A stretch of DNA of 64,000 bases from Branchiostoma lanceolatum (lineage: Eukaryota > Chordata > Leptocardii > Amphioxiformes > Branchiostomatidae), in NCBI RefSeq assembly GCF_035083965.1, contig NC_089731.1, positions 2,643,001 to 2,707,000 on the forward strand. Reading direction: 5' to 3'. This document shows positions 1 to 10,448 of the stretch, piece after piece (position 1 is the stretch's first letter; every line of letters begins with the position of its first letter). A program made the translations under genes and the position numbers. The notes beneath the pieces are model-generated. The model had not been told where the DNA came from. It did no database searches and saw only the letters and a program-made list of their open reading frames with translations.

Positions 1-1559
1 AGGGTGTACCTGCGGATCAGTGATGTCTGGTTGGCACGAGGGGTCGCTATAGGCGCGTTCTACCTGGCCAACAGGGCCCTAACCATGCTGGCTGTCCGTC
101 GGGCTGTTGAGAGGAGGGACCCCGACAACCCCGACCAGCCAGCCGACCCACAGGTGGGGTTGGAGGCAGAGGTGGACTCCCTCCTGGTTCCTGTCATCTT
201 CTACTCCCAGCTGGGCTACCAATACTTCACCTCCATCCTGAACGGCCCCTTTCTTAAGGCCTGCCTCCAGACAGAGCTGGAGAAGGTCGGCTATAAGGAG
301 CCCATCGACGTGAGTGTGGAGAAGTGGGAGCTACCAAACCTGCCAGAGGGGGGAGCAGGACTGATGGGGATGATGGGAGAAGAGAGAGTTCTGGGCTGGC
401 TGGCAGAGTTACCCGAGAAGGTGGGTAAATTAATTTCAATACCTAATAACACGTTTGGTTACCTCGCTCTTTATTTGTTATGACGTTGCCATTCAAATAT
501 TACTGGAATTCAAAACGGACTTAAATGTATTTGCAGACAAGCGTATTCAGCGCAACAGCAGGGGATTCTGGGATACCCGAGGATGTATCCTCTGTAGCAG
601 CTGGCACTACCGTCTCGTCAAGGGAGGATGTAGAGGAGGAGGAGGAGGGGGCTGGACCATCTCAGGCTAAACGTGTCAGACTCCAGCAGCAGCCTTCAGC
701 ACATGTCATTTCACAGCAGGGTGAGCTACAGGAGGGCCCACTGCAGTGGCTAAGAGCAGAGCTACTAAAGCACAGAGACTCACCAACTGCACAGACATGG
801 CTCAAAGCCTACAGCTGCTTGGAGAGGGGGGCGACCATGGTGACCAACAAGGAGGGGGAGGGGGTGGAGCACCTGGTGGAGGGATTCATACTGGAGGAGT
901 TTGTGACACCTGGTGAGGTTAATAAAATCCTGTATGGCCAGTCCCGGCTGAATCTGGACAAAGCCCAATTGGAGAACCTCTTCTCCGAACAGCTCCAGGC
1001 AACCCCTGACAGCACCCTCTGTCTGTTGATACAGGCACTGCAGCTTCCCTATGGACACAGACGACAGGAGGCCATATCCCATGTCATCGACGTCATTCTA
1101 CGGCACGGAGAAACAGACCCCGTGTACAAACATCTGGCTTACATATACTGTGATTTTGGCATGACAATTTGGAAAACCACCAAACAACTAGCGCCAGCCC
1201 AATCTGCCTTTGCCAGTGCGCTTATGTACAAATCTGACCACCTGCCAACCCTGTTCTCCACAGCAGTGTGTTCCAGGGATGTGTCCATCCCACAGGCCAT
1301 CAGGCAGTTTCACCACTACATCCACACAGCTCCTACAGACCATCGGTGGCTGCCCTGGGCTCATTACACCCTGGTTACCCTGTACGGCCAGCAGGACCCA
1401 TCTGTCCACAGGGACAGAATCCTGCTCCACTACAACATGGCCCAGCAGACTGACAGGAACAGGCTGCCAGTGTTTGTTCCAGTCCCCAGTGAGCTAACAG
1501 ACCACGCCAGGGGGGTGTATAAGCAAGTCCTGGCACAGCCTAGCACCACTGATCCATAG
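1..1559 (+). CDS. Tetratricopeptide-like helical-repeat protein, 5' end outside window
   Basis: Two exons are visible: 1-423 (open from the window edge) and 537-1559, ending in TAG. The donor AAG|GTGGGT and the acceptor TTTGCAG|ACA both fall in phase 0, so the reading frame continues. The visible part is about 480 residues. The first exon codes for a helical segment (WLARGVAIGAFYLANRALTM). The second begins with an acidic low-complexity stretch (EDVEEEEEGAGPSQAKRVR, possibly nuclear) and continues into paired amphipathic helices such as PVYKHLAYIYCDFG, PAQSAFASALMYKSDHLPT and HRWLPWAHYTLVTLYG, which have TPR-like spacing. I do not recognise an orthologue. TPR-like folds usually serve as protein-binding scaffolds; no catalytic motif is seen. 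The start codon is upstream of the window. The gene converges on the gasdermin-like gene. Confidence 0.7.
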
Positions 1560-1578
1560 AAATGATCGGAATTTTATT

Positions 1579-1584
1579 AATAAA
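1579..1584 (+). promoter_or_regulatory. Polyadenylation signal AATAAA of the TPR-like gene
   Basis: A canonical AATAAA lies 20 bases after the stop codon. The 330 bases from here to the end of the convergent minus-strand gene hold no other feature I can see. Confidence 0.6.
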
Positions 1585-1916
1585 GTTAAATGTTCCCTGT
1601 GATTTAATCCTATTTTCAATTCTGTAATACATTTGACAGTCTCTTGTTATTACACTTGCTGATACTGAAGCTCTAGATCTCACTCTCACGATGTTGCACT
1701 TAAGTTGAAATTGCAATGCTACATGTAAATCGAAGGGAATACTGTTTTCCTTATCATTGTTTAGTCGAAAATAACACTGCAAGTGACCATGATTCATGTG
1801 AAATACCTAATGTCACTTACGTAGACCCCTATGTTTACCTCCGACATAAGACCTACGTGTAGCTTTGGTCTACTCACTGTGTAGGAATCTAGTTTAATCT
1901 TTTACATAATTGATAT

Positions 1917-4900
1917 TTACTTAAGTTGTATTATCGTATTTTTCTTTATTGTCTGGTTTGTTTGCTAACAGAAAAACTAAAAAAGGTTGTAAGTCACCTG
2001 GATTTGATAATTTTCCCTTTTTTGGTAGACCTTGATTCAATGATGTTTAAAAGCTGTTTGACACCGCGTGATAAATGTATAGTCTTAAATCGGCCCCATT
2101 TAACCTACCTTTGGATGAATGAACGAACGAACGAACGAACAAACGAATGGTTTTATATGAAAGTACCACAGACTGGATGACTAACACACTTACAAAATTA
2201 AAACTCCTATACGATTTGACAATGACAAACAAACATCATCTCTTAAACTTTCCTATCATAGCATATGTGAAGTGTACTACCAAAGCCAACATTACCTTGA
2301 TGAGTTTGAGGCGACTTCTGTCCTTAGAGTTCGTGAACTTTACCCTGATCCAGTCCATCATCTTCTTGGGGCGGTCACGCACCTTTAATACACGCACGCC
2401 TCTTAGCGGAAACAGACCGTCACTGCAGCAATCGAACCCCCGGTACGTCCTATGGAAAAGTAAAGGCGATTTCAGTCTGATGAAATAGCGCCCTCCAGCG
2501 ACCCTTGCAATTGTAACAAGCTATCTGCCACCCAAAAAACAAGACCATAGCACGTCCAGGTCAAAAGATACAAAAACGGAAGTTCCGCTGGTCACATACC
2601 AGGAGGCCCAAAATCGACCTTGAATTTCGGCTTCCGAACACCCGCCCACATACCAAATATCATCGAAATACATCCAGAGGTTCTTGAGTTATGCTGACTA
2701 CAGTAGTGCGGAAACACAAACAGACAAACAGACACACCCAAAACTATATCTCAATTTTTCATGGAGATAATAAGGGCTGCATACTAGTACTAGTATCTTG
2801 GTCAGCACGTCGCCAGAACGTAATGCGTATACGGTAATTAGCCTGCTATTCAAACCTATTATACCTGTCGATTATCTTTTGTTGTCTTTGGTCAACGTTG
2901 CATCGGAGTAACAGCCGTTGCGTAAAATAAGTCTTTGGATGGACACAACTAAATGAACCTATCTACGAGATATTAAGTTAACCTTAAATGCGCGAACATG
3001 ACCTTAAACACTTACGTTCTGCCGACGTGCTATCTTGGTCAGATCTAGCGGCCTTGTAGATAGTCATGTGACAACAAACGACTCACATGTTGGATTTCAA
3101 TTACTTTTGAAATTCGTTTATCAGGATATTTCATGTTGATGGTGACGAAAAGTTTGTAAGGACAGGAAAAAATGTTTGTGAACGAGTTAGAAATAAACAA
3201 CATGCAAATGATTTTTTGTTACAATGACCAAATTCACATTATGCACGCACATATAATATCGGGTGTATTTGCAGCCAGTGCCACAGGCAGGTACCCAATG
3301 TGTAGGGTAATGAGGCTGTTTAACGTGTATATGAAACGCGTTTTGCTTTGGATCACCATGCCAAATCCTATGTTAGGTGATTTTATCCAAAGTAAATGTG
3401 CCAATGTTAACAAAAGTGAAAACGCACGAGTCGATGTTAAAAGACTTACCCCGAGAAAAGAAGGCCCTCCTCCCTGACCGTGTGGTCCTCCGTTCCAGCC
3501 GCCCCGACTAGTCTGAAGACGAGGCTAGACCTGCTCAGCCGGGGGTGCCCTTCCTGTCGGTACGTCACCCTTAAAGCGTCTGCAGGAAAAACAGATGGAT
3601 AGTTCCTTCCTGGTCAATCATACGGTTATTGTAGCCTCCCATAACTTACGATAAAAAAGCAGAAAAACATTTAAAAGCCCATCCATAACATTTTGAACTA
3701 TCCTATGAACTAATCCACAATTAACCATAAAGAATTAGCGAATAAACCCTTTTGAAAAGAAATCAAAAGACAAACAGACGTCCTCGCATTGTCTAGCCCT
3801 TTCCACCTCCCACCAGTCAACATACAGCCAAAGAAACAAACAAACAAACAAACAAACAAAACAAAACTAACAAATGACTCCTTGTAAAAAGAAAGAAAGA
3901 ACGAAAGAAAGAAAGAAAGAAAGAAAGAAACAAACAAACAAACAAACAAACAAACAAACAAACAAACAAATGTCCTCACATTTGCCAGCCCTAGGCCTGT
4001 CCACCTCCTCGCATGCAAAGGTGTAGTTCCCTTCAAACTGTCCTTCCTTCAAGACGTCGTCCCTGGCGATGGTGCCATTGTCCTTGTCTGTCACCTTGAC
4101 CTTGGCCAGTTTGTAGGCCAAGATGGCGTCCCCCACAACGTGAACGTGTTTCTCGGGCGTCTCCTTTTCCCGACTGACGAAACAGCCTAAACAGGTGCCT
4201 GGGAATAAAGTTAGTTTCCCGCCATATTTCTCACTCTTCACGTCACTTTTTTCCTTGGTCCAGGAGAACTCATCCGCCACCAAGACGTGGGTCACGACTA
4301 AGAAACTGTCCTCGTTTCCCAAGCTCGCCTTTAAGGAAAGACTGGCCAGCTTGTTCACAAGGCTTCCAAAGTCAACCGCGATTTCCCAGAGACCCTTACA
4401 CGTGACCTTGACGGTCGAACCTTTGACCTTTCGCCGTCGTTCTGAGAAGGCCACGCCCATCTTGTCGACTGGACGCCCGCTCACCTCGACCCCGCCCTCC
4501 ACCCTCGTTACCAAGGTTACGGTGTCACATAAGTCCACGTTGTAGTCAACCTGAGACGTTTGGACTAGGTCTAAGACATCGGAGGCTAGCGGCTCCCTAA
4601 AGAAGGAGTGCCTTGCGCGGAATGCTGAGTTGAGGTTTGCGTCATCTAGAGGTTCTAAGACGATACTGCCGTCGCCGGTGCACTTTGAACTTTTCAGCAG
4701 GACGGTTTTTGGCGGGAACTTCTGGGCGGGAACAGAAATGTTGTCCACCAGCCACCCCGTCCCTCCCACGCAGGTCTTCAGGACGTAGTTGCCAAGGAAA
4801 CGGTGGTACGACAGAAAGTCGTCTGCGGTGTCGTTGTTGTTATTGTTGAACATCTTGTTCGCCATGTTGTCGGAGTTGTAACCTAAGATGAAAGAAAGGG

Positions 4901-5244
4901 GGTGATGTTTTAGCAAGGGTGTCGTCATTCTCCATAACTTGAACTATGTCTTAACACCTGAGCTAACGCAGGGGGGAAAGATAGTTGAATGCCCACTCAA
5001 CAAAACAGTTACCTCGGAAGCTTGAACTGACAGTCAGCATTATAAGAATGTGAATCGCAACAGAATCGAACCGCTGTAAACATCTGAAACAAATTTGCAT
5101 AGTAAAGAACAGACAGGCGACAGTCGCGACAACTATCGCTGCATGTTTACAATCTACTGTCGGAAGGTACCACTTAAAACGCCCTAAAACTGGTTCGAAT
5201 CGTGCAACTAGGACGGATGTTACAAGGCAATCTAATGATGACAT
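1917..5244 (-). CDS. Gasdermin-like protein (tentative), five exons
   Basis: The exon model on the minus strand is 5244-5013, 4882-3980, 3579-3450, 2422-2296 and 1964-1917. All phases agree, giving about 479 residues; the last short lysine-rich exon is the least certain. The large second exon (residues 79-378) has the look of a gasdermin N-terminal domain: TLVTRVEGGVEV, then KGSTVKVTCKGLWEIAVDF, a NEDSFLVVTHVLV strand and a final GDAILAYKLAKVKV strand. In gasdermins these positions form the membrane-inserting beta sheet and the strand after it. This is pattern similarity by eye only. The first exon is odd for a gasdermin because it contains a hydrophobic segment (HAAIVVATVACLFFTMQICF). A second candidate start is Met84 (MANKMF), which would give a cytosolic protein. 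The C-terminal exons (residues 379-479) are basic and not recognised. If correct, this would be a host pore-forming cell-death effector. Otherwise it is a lineage-specific secreted or membrane protein. Confidence 0.5.
2560..2775. repeat. Dispersed repeat fragment
   Basis: The stretch carries a sentence-like conserved text (GACAAACAGACACACCC followed by AAAACTATATCTC) that I associate with an interspersed repeat of marine invertebrates. It lies in the last introns of the gasdermin-like gene. No boundaries or second copy are visible here. Confidence 0.3.
2804..3031. mobile_element. Mutator-type MITE, 228 bp, with 9-bp target duplication
   Basis: The 20-base terminal inverted repeats AGCACGTCGCCAGAACGTAA (2804-2823) and its complement (3012-3031) differ at one base. 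They are flanked by a perfect 9-base direct repeat, ATCTTGGTC, at 2795-2803 and 3032-3040. A 9-base duplication fits Mutator-like elements. There is no coding capacity, so it is non-autonomous. It sits in an intron of the gasdermin-like gene. Confidence 0.85.
3838..3970. repeat. (CAAA)n-(GAAA)n-(CAAA)n microsatellite
   Basis: Tetranucleotide runs start just beyond the donor of exon 2 of the gasdermin-like gene. Read through on the minus strand they give a spurious CLFV/FLSF tail to the exon. Confidence 0.9.
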
Positions 5245-5772
5245 ATCGAAAATAACGTTTTGTTGATACTAACTTTATCAGCTTTCTGTTTACGTCATTA
5301 TCAACATTTCATAACGCAACAATTACTACTAGAATTGAGTTTTACAGCTTTGCTAAACTAGAGTGAAAGTTTGCACCTGTCACGAAGTGTGACGAAGGAT
5401 CTTAATTGCAGCAAGGAAGTCATACTTAAACCTCCTTGATTGCAATCCCCGAACACAGTTTAGGTCAGCTTGGGCGTGTTAAGTGGTACTTCCGGGTGGC
5501 AAATTGCCATGCCATGTGGTCAGAATTTTAGTTCGAACAGCAACATTAAATCATTGGGTACTGTACCGTCACACACCATGCCTGTCACGTTCTATGCTTT
5601 CCCAGGCACAGAACGTGACACAGCCCGACCGTCACAGACTGTGCCCGGAAGTGCTGTCAATTACTGTGACTGACGGGGCAGTGATGCCCGCGTTTCCATA
5701 TAAGGCAGCGTGTTTTTGTTTACCGCAGTCCCCCACCCCCCCTCATCTTTGTTTTTCGGGGTGTTGGGATAA

Positions 5773-6561
5773 GGCTACAGCAAGTAAATTTTATGGATGA
5801 CATCATCCGCAGACTCCAAAATTAATGAGATAGGGCGAAAAAAAAACAAGGTGGGCCAAAAAAAACAAGATTCCTATAGTTTCAAATTTTGAGATCACAA
5901 GTCTTGTTAAACAAGAATTGAGGCGACGAAATATGATATCATGACCAACAGGTCTTTTATTCCTGTATTCAACCAATGAGGTTTCATATATAATATAAAA
6001 CCTCCTTGATTCCACAGTAAACATGTCCTTGTAGATGTGTTTACATCTCAATAGACTAACTACAAAAAATGTCGAAAAGAGCTTGTTGTACCATCATCTG
6101 AAGCAACTACACTGGGTTTTCATATGCGATGAAACGCCTTGTGTATACAGCTCAATTAACTAGACCCCCCCCCCCCCCATTATTTCTATAATGTCCTTGC
6201 TAGAACAAATGCAGCAAACAGTTTGTTATTATACCATCATGAGCAGGAACCACACTGGGTATTCATATGCAACGAAATACCTTAGACTGTCAACATTAAA
6301 CTGTTCTTGAAGATGTGTATACAGCTCAATTAACTAGAACAAAGTCAGAAAACAGCTTGTCATACCAGCATGGGCAGGAACTACACTGGGTATTCATATG
6401 CAATGAAACATCTTAGACTGTCAACGTTTACGACATATTTGCCCATTTTTGGCATGTTGACCACCGTCGGAAGGCAATGAAATTTCTTGTTTTTTTTTTC
6501 GAAATCAGGCGAAAATTAATGAGCGCGCTGATGTCATCCATAAAAATTACTTGCTGTGGCC
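5773..6561. mobile_element. PIF/Harbinger-type non-autonomous transposon, 789 bp, TSD TAA
   Basis: The terminal inverted repeats begin GGCTACAGCAAGTAA on the left and GGCCACAGCAAGTAA on the right. About 31 of the first 33 bases match, including TTTTATGGATGACATCA. Both ends are flanked by TAA (5770-5772 and 6562-6564), the three-base duplication typical of PIF/Harbinger. The interior holds about three copies of a roughly 125-base unit (CACTGGGTATTCATATGCAA, then GTGTATACAGCTCAATTAAC) and a poly-C run near 6165. There is no transposase, so it must have been moved in trans. Confidence 0.8.
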
Positions 6562-6822
6562 TAAGGAGGAACAGCGTAATTCTCGCTCTGTAAAATAATT
6601 GAATAACTTAGACCTAGAATTGAAGTGGCACAAAAACAAAAAGACAGTGTCTATAACAGATGCTAAAAAAAACACAATTTGTAAGACGAAATATATTTTA
6701 TCCAGGGAAACCAGATCTAGACTAGGATCGGGCCACTTGCCGATTACTTCGACGTCCCGAGGCAGTCAGCTCGCCCGATCTAAGTCAATGCTACGGGAAG
6801 TTGTAGCCCCGGGCACTGTCCA

Positions 6823-6994
6823 GGCATGGTTCGTGACAGTGCCGGAGTGTCACAAACTGTGCTTTTGCCCCAGGCACGGTTTGTGACACTCAGGCACTGT
6901 CACAATCCGTGCCTGGGCACAGTTTGTGACAGTGCCTGAGTGTCTGGGGCAAAAGCACGGTTTGTGACACTCCGGCACTGTCACGAACCGTGCC
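6823..6994. repeat. Near-perfect palindrome built of GCACGGTTTGTGACA motifs
   Basis: The outer arm GGCATGGTTCGTGACAGTGC at 6823 is complemented by the segment ending at 6994, and pairing continues inward through CTTTTGCCCC. The 15-base motif occurs several times in both orientations and recurs at 7270-7410 and 5570-5660. It may be a transposase-binding array or an extrudable cruciform within the fold-back element. Confidence 0.75.
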
Positions 6995-7430
6995 TCAGGA
7001 CACAGTCGTGAATGACAGGGTTCGGGACGGATTTCTGTTGAAGAAATTCGTGATGAGACGTCCGTCTGTTTGTGCCACATCAACTTTTAGTCCAAATCAT
7101 CCAAGACAAGCGCGACATGTATTTCAATGAGTGAGAATTACGCTGATTCTTTCTCATCCCAGCGCCCCCAAAAAAACAAAGATGGCGGGCTGCAGGAAAA
7201 AACGCGTTAGGCAGACTCCTCCCCCTCAAAACACTAAGCTCCGCCCAAAAGCACAGTATGGGATAAGACCCCCTGTGTGTCACGAACTGTGCTCGGTTGG
7301 GCACCATTCGTGACGGTGTCCGAGTGTCACAAACCGTGCTTTTGTCCCAGGCACTGTTTGTGACACGCGGGCACTGTCACAAACCGTGCCTAGGCACCAA
7401 ACGTGACAAAGCACCAAACGTGACGCAACA

Positions 7431-8655
7431 GGGTACAAAGAAATATCGAGTACACAAAGAACGTGTTCGGGCAGAAACGAAAGCAAAAAGATTTCAGTGT
7501 TACGAACATCGAGATTTTAGAAATAGATAAAAAATTAGTATCGTTGTTTTTCACACGAATTTTTGCAGACGGCAAATTTAGAGAACGTTTTAATACCTGA
7601 GTTTGTCAACACCAAAACATTTCATGGCAGTTTGCGGGAAGACGCTCACAGCTTTCCAAAACATGGAGCTCTGATTGTGACATCACAAGCCATTGCATCA
7701 TAAGGAGTTGGTCGCTTGTTCTTATCACGTGACCGAATCTGAAAGAGTTCTGCTTTACTAAGAACCTGGCGATATGTCGCGCACGTGGTTATTCGTCATT
7801 TTAACAGTACTTAAGTTTCACAGGTTTCTTTGTTCTTTACCTGTTCTGTCGATACATGCATAGCTACCTGACCAAGACAGCTAAAATACAGTACAGTGAC
7901 CATGACTTGTTTTTACGATGATTTGAACGGGACAATTGAACACTGGCCAATTGGAAGTATTTTTTTAATAATTGGCACCGTGTTGGGAGCCTTACATGTC
8001 TTTATCTTGAACTTGATTGAATACTCGGCAACACCCCTCTTGTTGGGGTAAAGCGCCAATGTCAAAATTATCATCAAGAAAATTATATGATTTCACGTCC
8101 ATTTATGACATTATTTTACGTACACTTCACGTTTGAATATCTACATATCCATCATAATATGACATATTCATAGAGGGGTTTGACTTAAATGGTCTTACCT
8201 TCTGCAAAAGTTTCACTTTCTTTTTAAATTCAAAGTTACAAATAGTCTATGACTATATATATATATATAGAATATATATATATATATATGCATCTGTATC
8301 GACCTTGATACTAAGCAACATTACGTTTTAGTAGAAGAGTAGCCGAGTTTTGCCGCCGAAATTACACGTTGCTCGCTTAACCGTGTCAGTGACCGTGATA
8401 CTATTGCCACCCTGCAGCGTTTTGCGTTACAACATAACATGCACCGCCACAAAAATACCCTGGCGTCAAAGATCGTCAAACCGTTGGACCGCCCCATACC
8501 ACATTAACGTCACTGTCACCAATCTGCTAGAAAACGAACTGCGGCAAACACAGAAGGACGATTCTACTTACTGTTAACTTAAGGACACTTCCAACCGCGC
8601 GTGGCGTCTTGAGGAAGTCTTCTTCCAAATGAAAATGAAAGTTGGGCGTTGCGTA
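7431..8655. other. Intergenic, no gene recognised
   Basis: I see only an AT dinucleotide run around 8258-8290 and a 75-codon open frame at 8350-8577 with two N-glycosylation sites but no recognisable domain or splice context. A run of about 18 G residues lies near 8688-8705. Confidence 0.6.
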
Positions 8656-8659
8656 TACT

Positions 8660-9400
8660 GTGGAGCATGAGGAAATATAGCGAGATGGGGGGGGGGGGGG
8701 GGGGGACAAACATCAGGGTAGCATGATCCTGCGTGGACCGTTTCGGCTGTCACAGTGTCACAAGTCACCCACTGTTACTATATTTACTGTGTGCCATTGC
8801 GTATGGGCTTGTGAAATCTCCAAGCAGAGGTTGGGAGAGTAGGGTTGGTGAAATACAGTAATATTGAGCCTGTATGGACGGTATCGATGTCACAGCTGGT
8901 AATATATTTACTACATGTATACGTCACGCAAGTACGGGCATACTATTTTTACCATATACCACGTAAATATGTGCGTGTGTAAACTCTAAGCAGATATTAG
9001 GAGGGTAGGTCGCTAAAGGTATGAGGGAATACAAAGGGGTGGGCGGTAAGATTGAGCCTGTGAGAACGACAACGATGGCACAAGGCACGACTGTTACAAC
9101 TATAATCACCATATACAATGTACAATTTTGTGCACCACGCAAGTATGGGCATGTGTGATCTCCAAGCAGATGTTGGTATGGTAGATCGCTAAAGGCATGA
9201 GGAAATACAACGGAGTGGGCGGGAGTACTGTAAGGTTGAGTCTGCGTGGGCGGTGTCGATGTCACAGCGCCACAACTGCAGTAATATTTACTGTACATCA
9301 TGCAACAATGGGAGTGTATATAATCACAGAAGATGTTGAGGGTAGGTGTTTAGATAAATAAACAGGCATTCAGAATCATGAGGAAGTACACGAGGAGTCA
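8660..9400. repeat. Diverged tandem repeat, about 175-bp period, four to five copies
   Basis: Landmarks recur at regular spacing. CATGAGGAAATAYA-like text appears near 8667, 9020, 9197 and 9377. CTCCAAGCAGATGTTGG-like text appears near 8819, 8985, 9161 and 9327. Each unit also contains a variant of GTCGATGTCACAG. Copies are clearly diverged, so this is an old satellite. Confidence 0.7.
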
Positions 9401-10448
9401 CTTCGTAACGGTGTGGATAACGACATTCTTCCACACTCCACGACTTACTATGTACTTACATAATTCCACCAGGGTACATAATTCTGCCGCCCTGAAAAGC
9501 TACGTCCAAACATATTTCCAACTCAACGTCCCCAGCATCATTCACTAGAGATCTCTCAAACTTAACTGTTTTTCAAAGTGTACCCCGGCGGATTAATGTA
9601 CGATAAGTGTCCATTCTCCAAGCAGATGTATGAAGGGAAGGTCGGTAGACAACAGGGGTTAATGTCCATTCATCTTATACAGGTACAAAACAAGCAAAGG
9701 CAAAGAATGACCAGAACAGGTTGGATTTTCCCATGTAGTATTTTTTCTTATTACGAAACAAATAATAAATGATAATTAACAAATAATTATTATCATGGCT
9801 GTCTGAAACTGAAAATGTTAACTATTAACAAATGTTAGGTCAAAGGGCAAAGCCTGACTGATGAAAGGTTCAAGGTCACCATGACCTTGAGAAGGATGTA
9901 ACCTCCATCAGGACAGGGGTCACCAGGTGACCTCAGGGCTTGGACAGGGTCTATCTTATAGAACACTGGAATCATTCATAACTGTACCAAGTTACCCAAA
10001 TGTCTGCCTTAGGTGCATATGCCTATACGCTTATCTTTAAGACATTAGCACTTAAGAGCGTTTGTTAGTCTTAACAACTTTTCTAGACACTGATTACATG
10101 CACGTCTCTTAGGGCAAGAAAATGTAATGCAGTTTTATAGCCCTGAACTGAACATACTTTCAGTGATATACTCAAATACACTACCATTATACATGTACGC
10201 CTGTTACAAAAGGGATACAGAATTATTATAATGCTTTATGAAAGTAGACCTGTACATTCTTACACATCACTTTGCTATATACAAGAGTTCATACAACTAT
10301 GTGTGTTTGAGGGTTGGTGAGATGTCAGACATTATTACTTGGTATTATTGCGATGTATATTAATGTAATGTACATTTTACAGGGAATGAACAAAATGATG
10401 TTTAAACTACTTGTATTCTAACCAAACAATGAGATATCTGGTGTCTAT
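9401..10448. other. Intergenic, downstream flank of TCF19
   Basis: AT-rich unique-looking sequence. I see no gene, repeat or RNA here. The 3' untranslated region of TCF19 should extend into the right part. Confidence 0.5.

Larger units (their letters stand above)
5480..7430. mobile_element. Large fold-back element carrying a nested transposon
   Basis: If the inner Harbinger insertion (5773-6561) is removed, the left arm around 5700-6595 becomes an inverted copy of the right arm around 7125-7215. The reverse complement of the left arm reads GAGAATTACGCTG, a short spacer, then ATCCCAACACC and AACAAAGATG. The right arm reads GAGAATTACGCTG, ATCCCAGCGCC and AACAAAGATG. Both outer regions (5570-5660 and 7265-7430) carry copies of a subterminal motif like GCACGGTTTGTGACA. 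Exact ends are not resolved. No transposase was seen. It fills the spacer between the gasdermin-like gene and TCF19. Confidence 0.6.

Noticed and set aside
3710-4036. CLFVCLFV-type open frame on the minus strand
   Set aside because: It is read-through of the CAAA/GAAA microsatellite beyond a donor; splicing at 3980 joins a better-supported exon.
8350-8577. Open frame with N-glycosylation sites, possible receptor exon
   Set aside because: No recognisable domain, no partner exons and weak splice context.
8660-9400. Possible CRISPR-like array
   Set aside because: Units are diverged over their whole length, with no constant repeat and variable spacer; the genome is eukaryotic.
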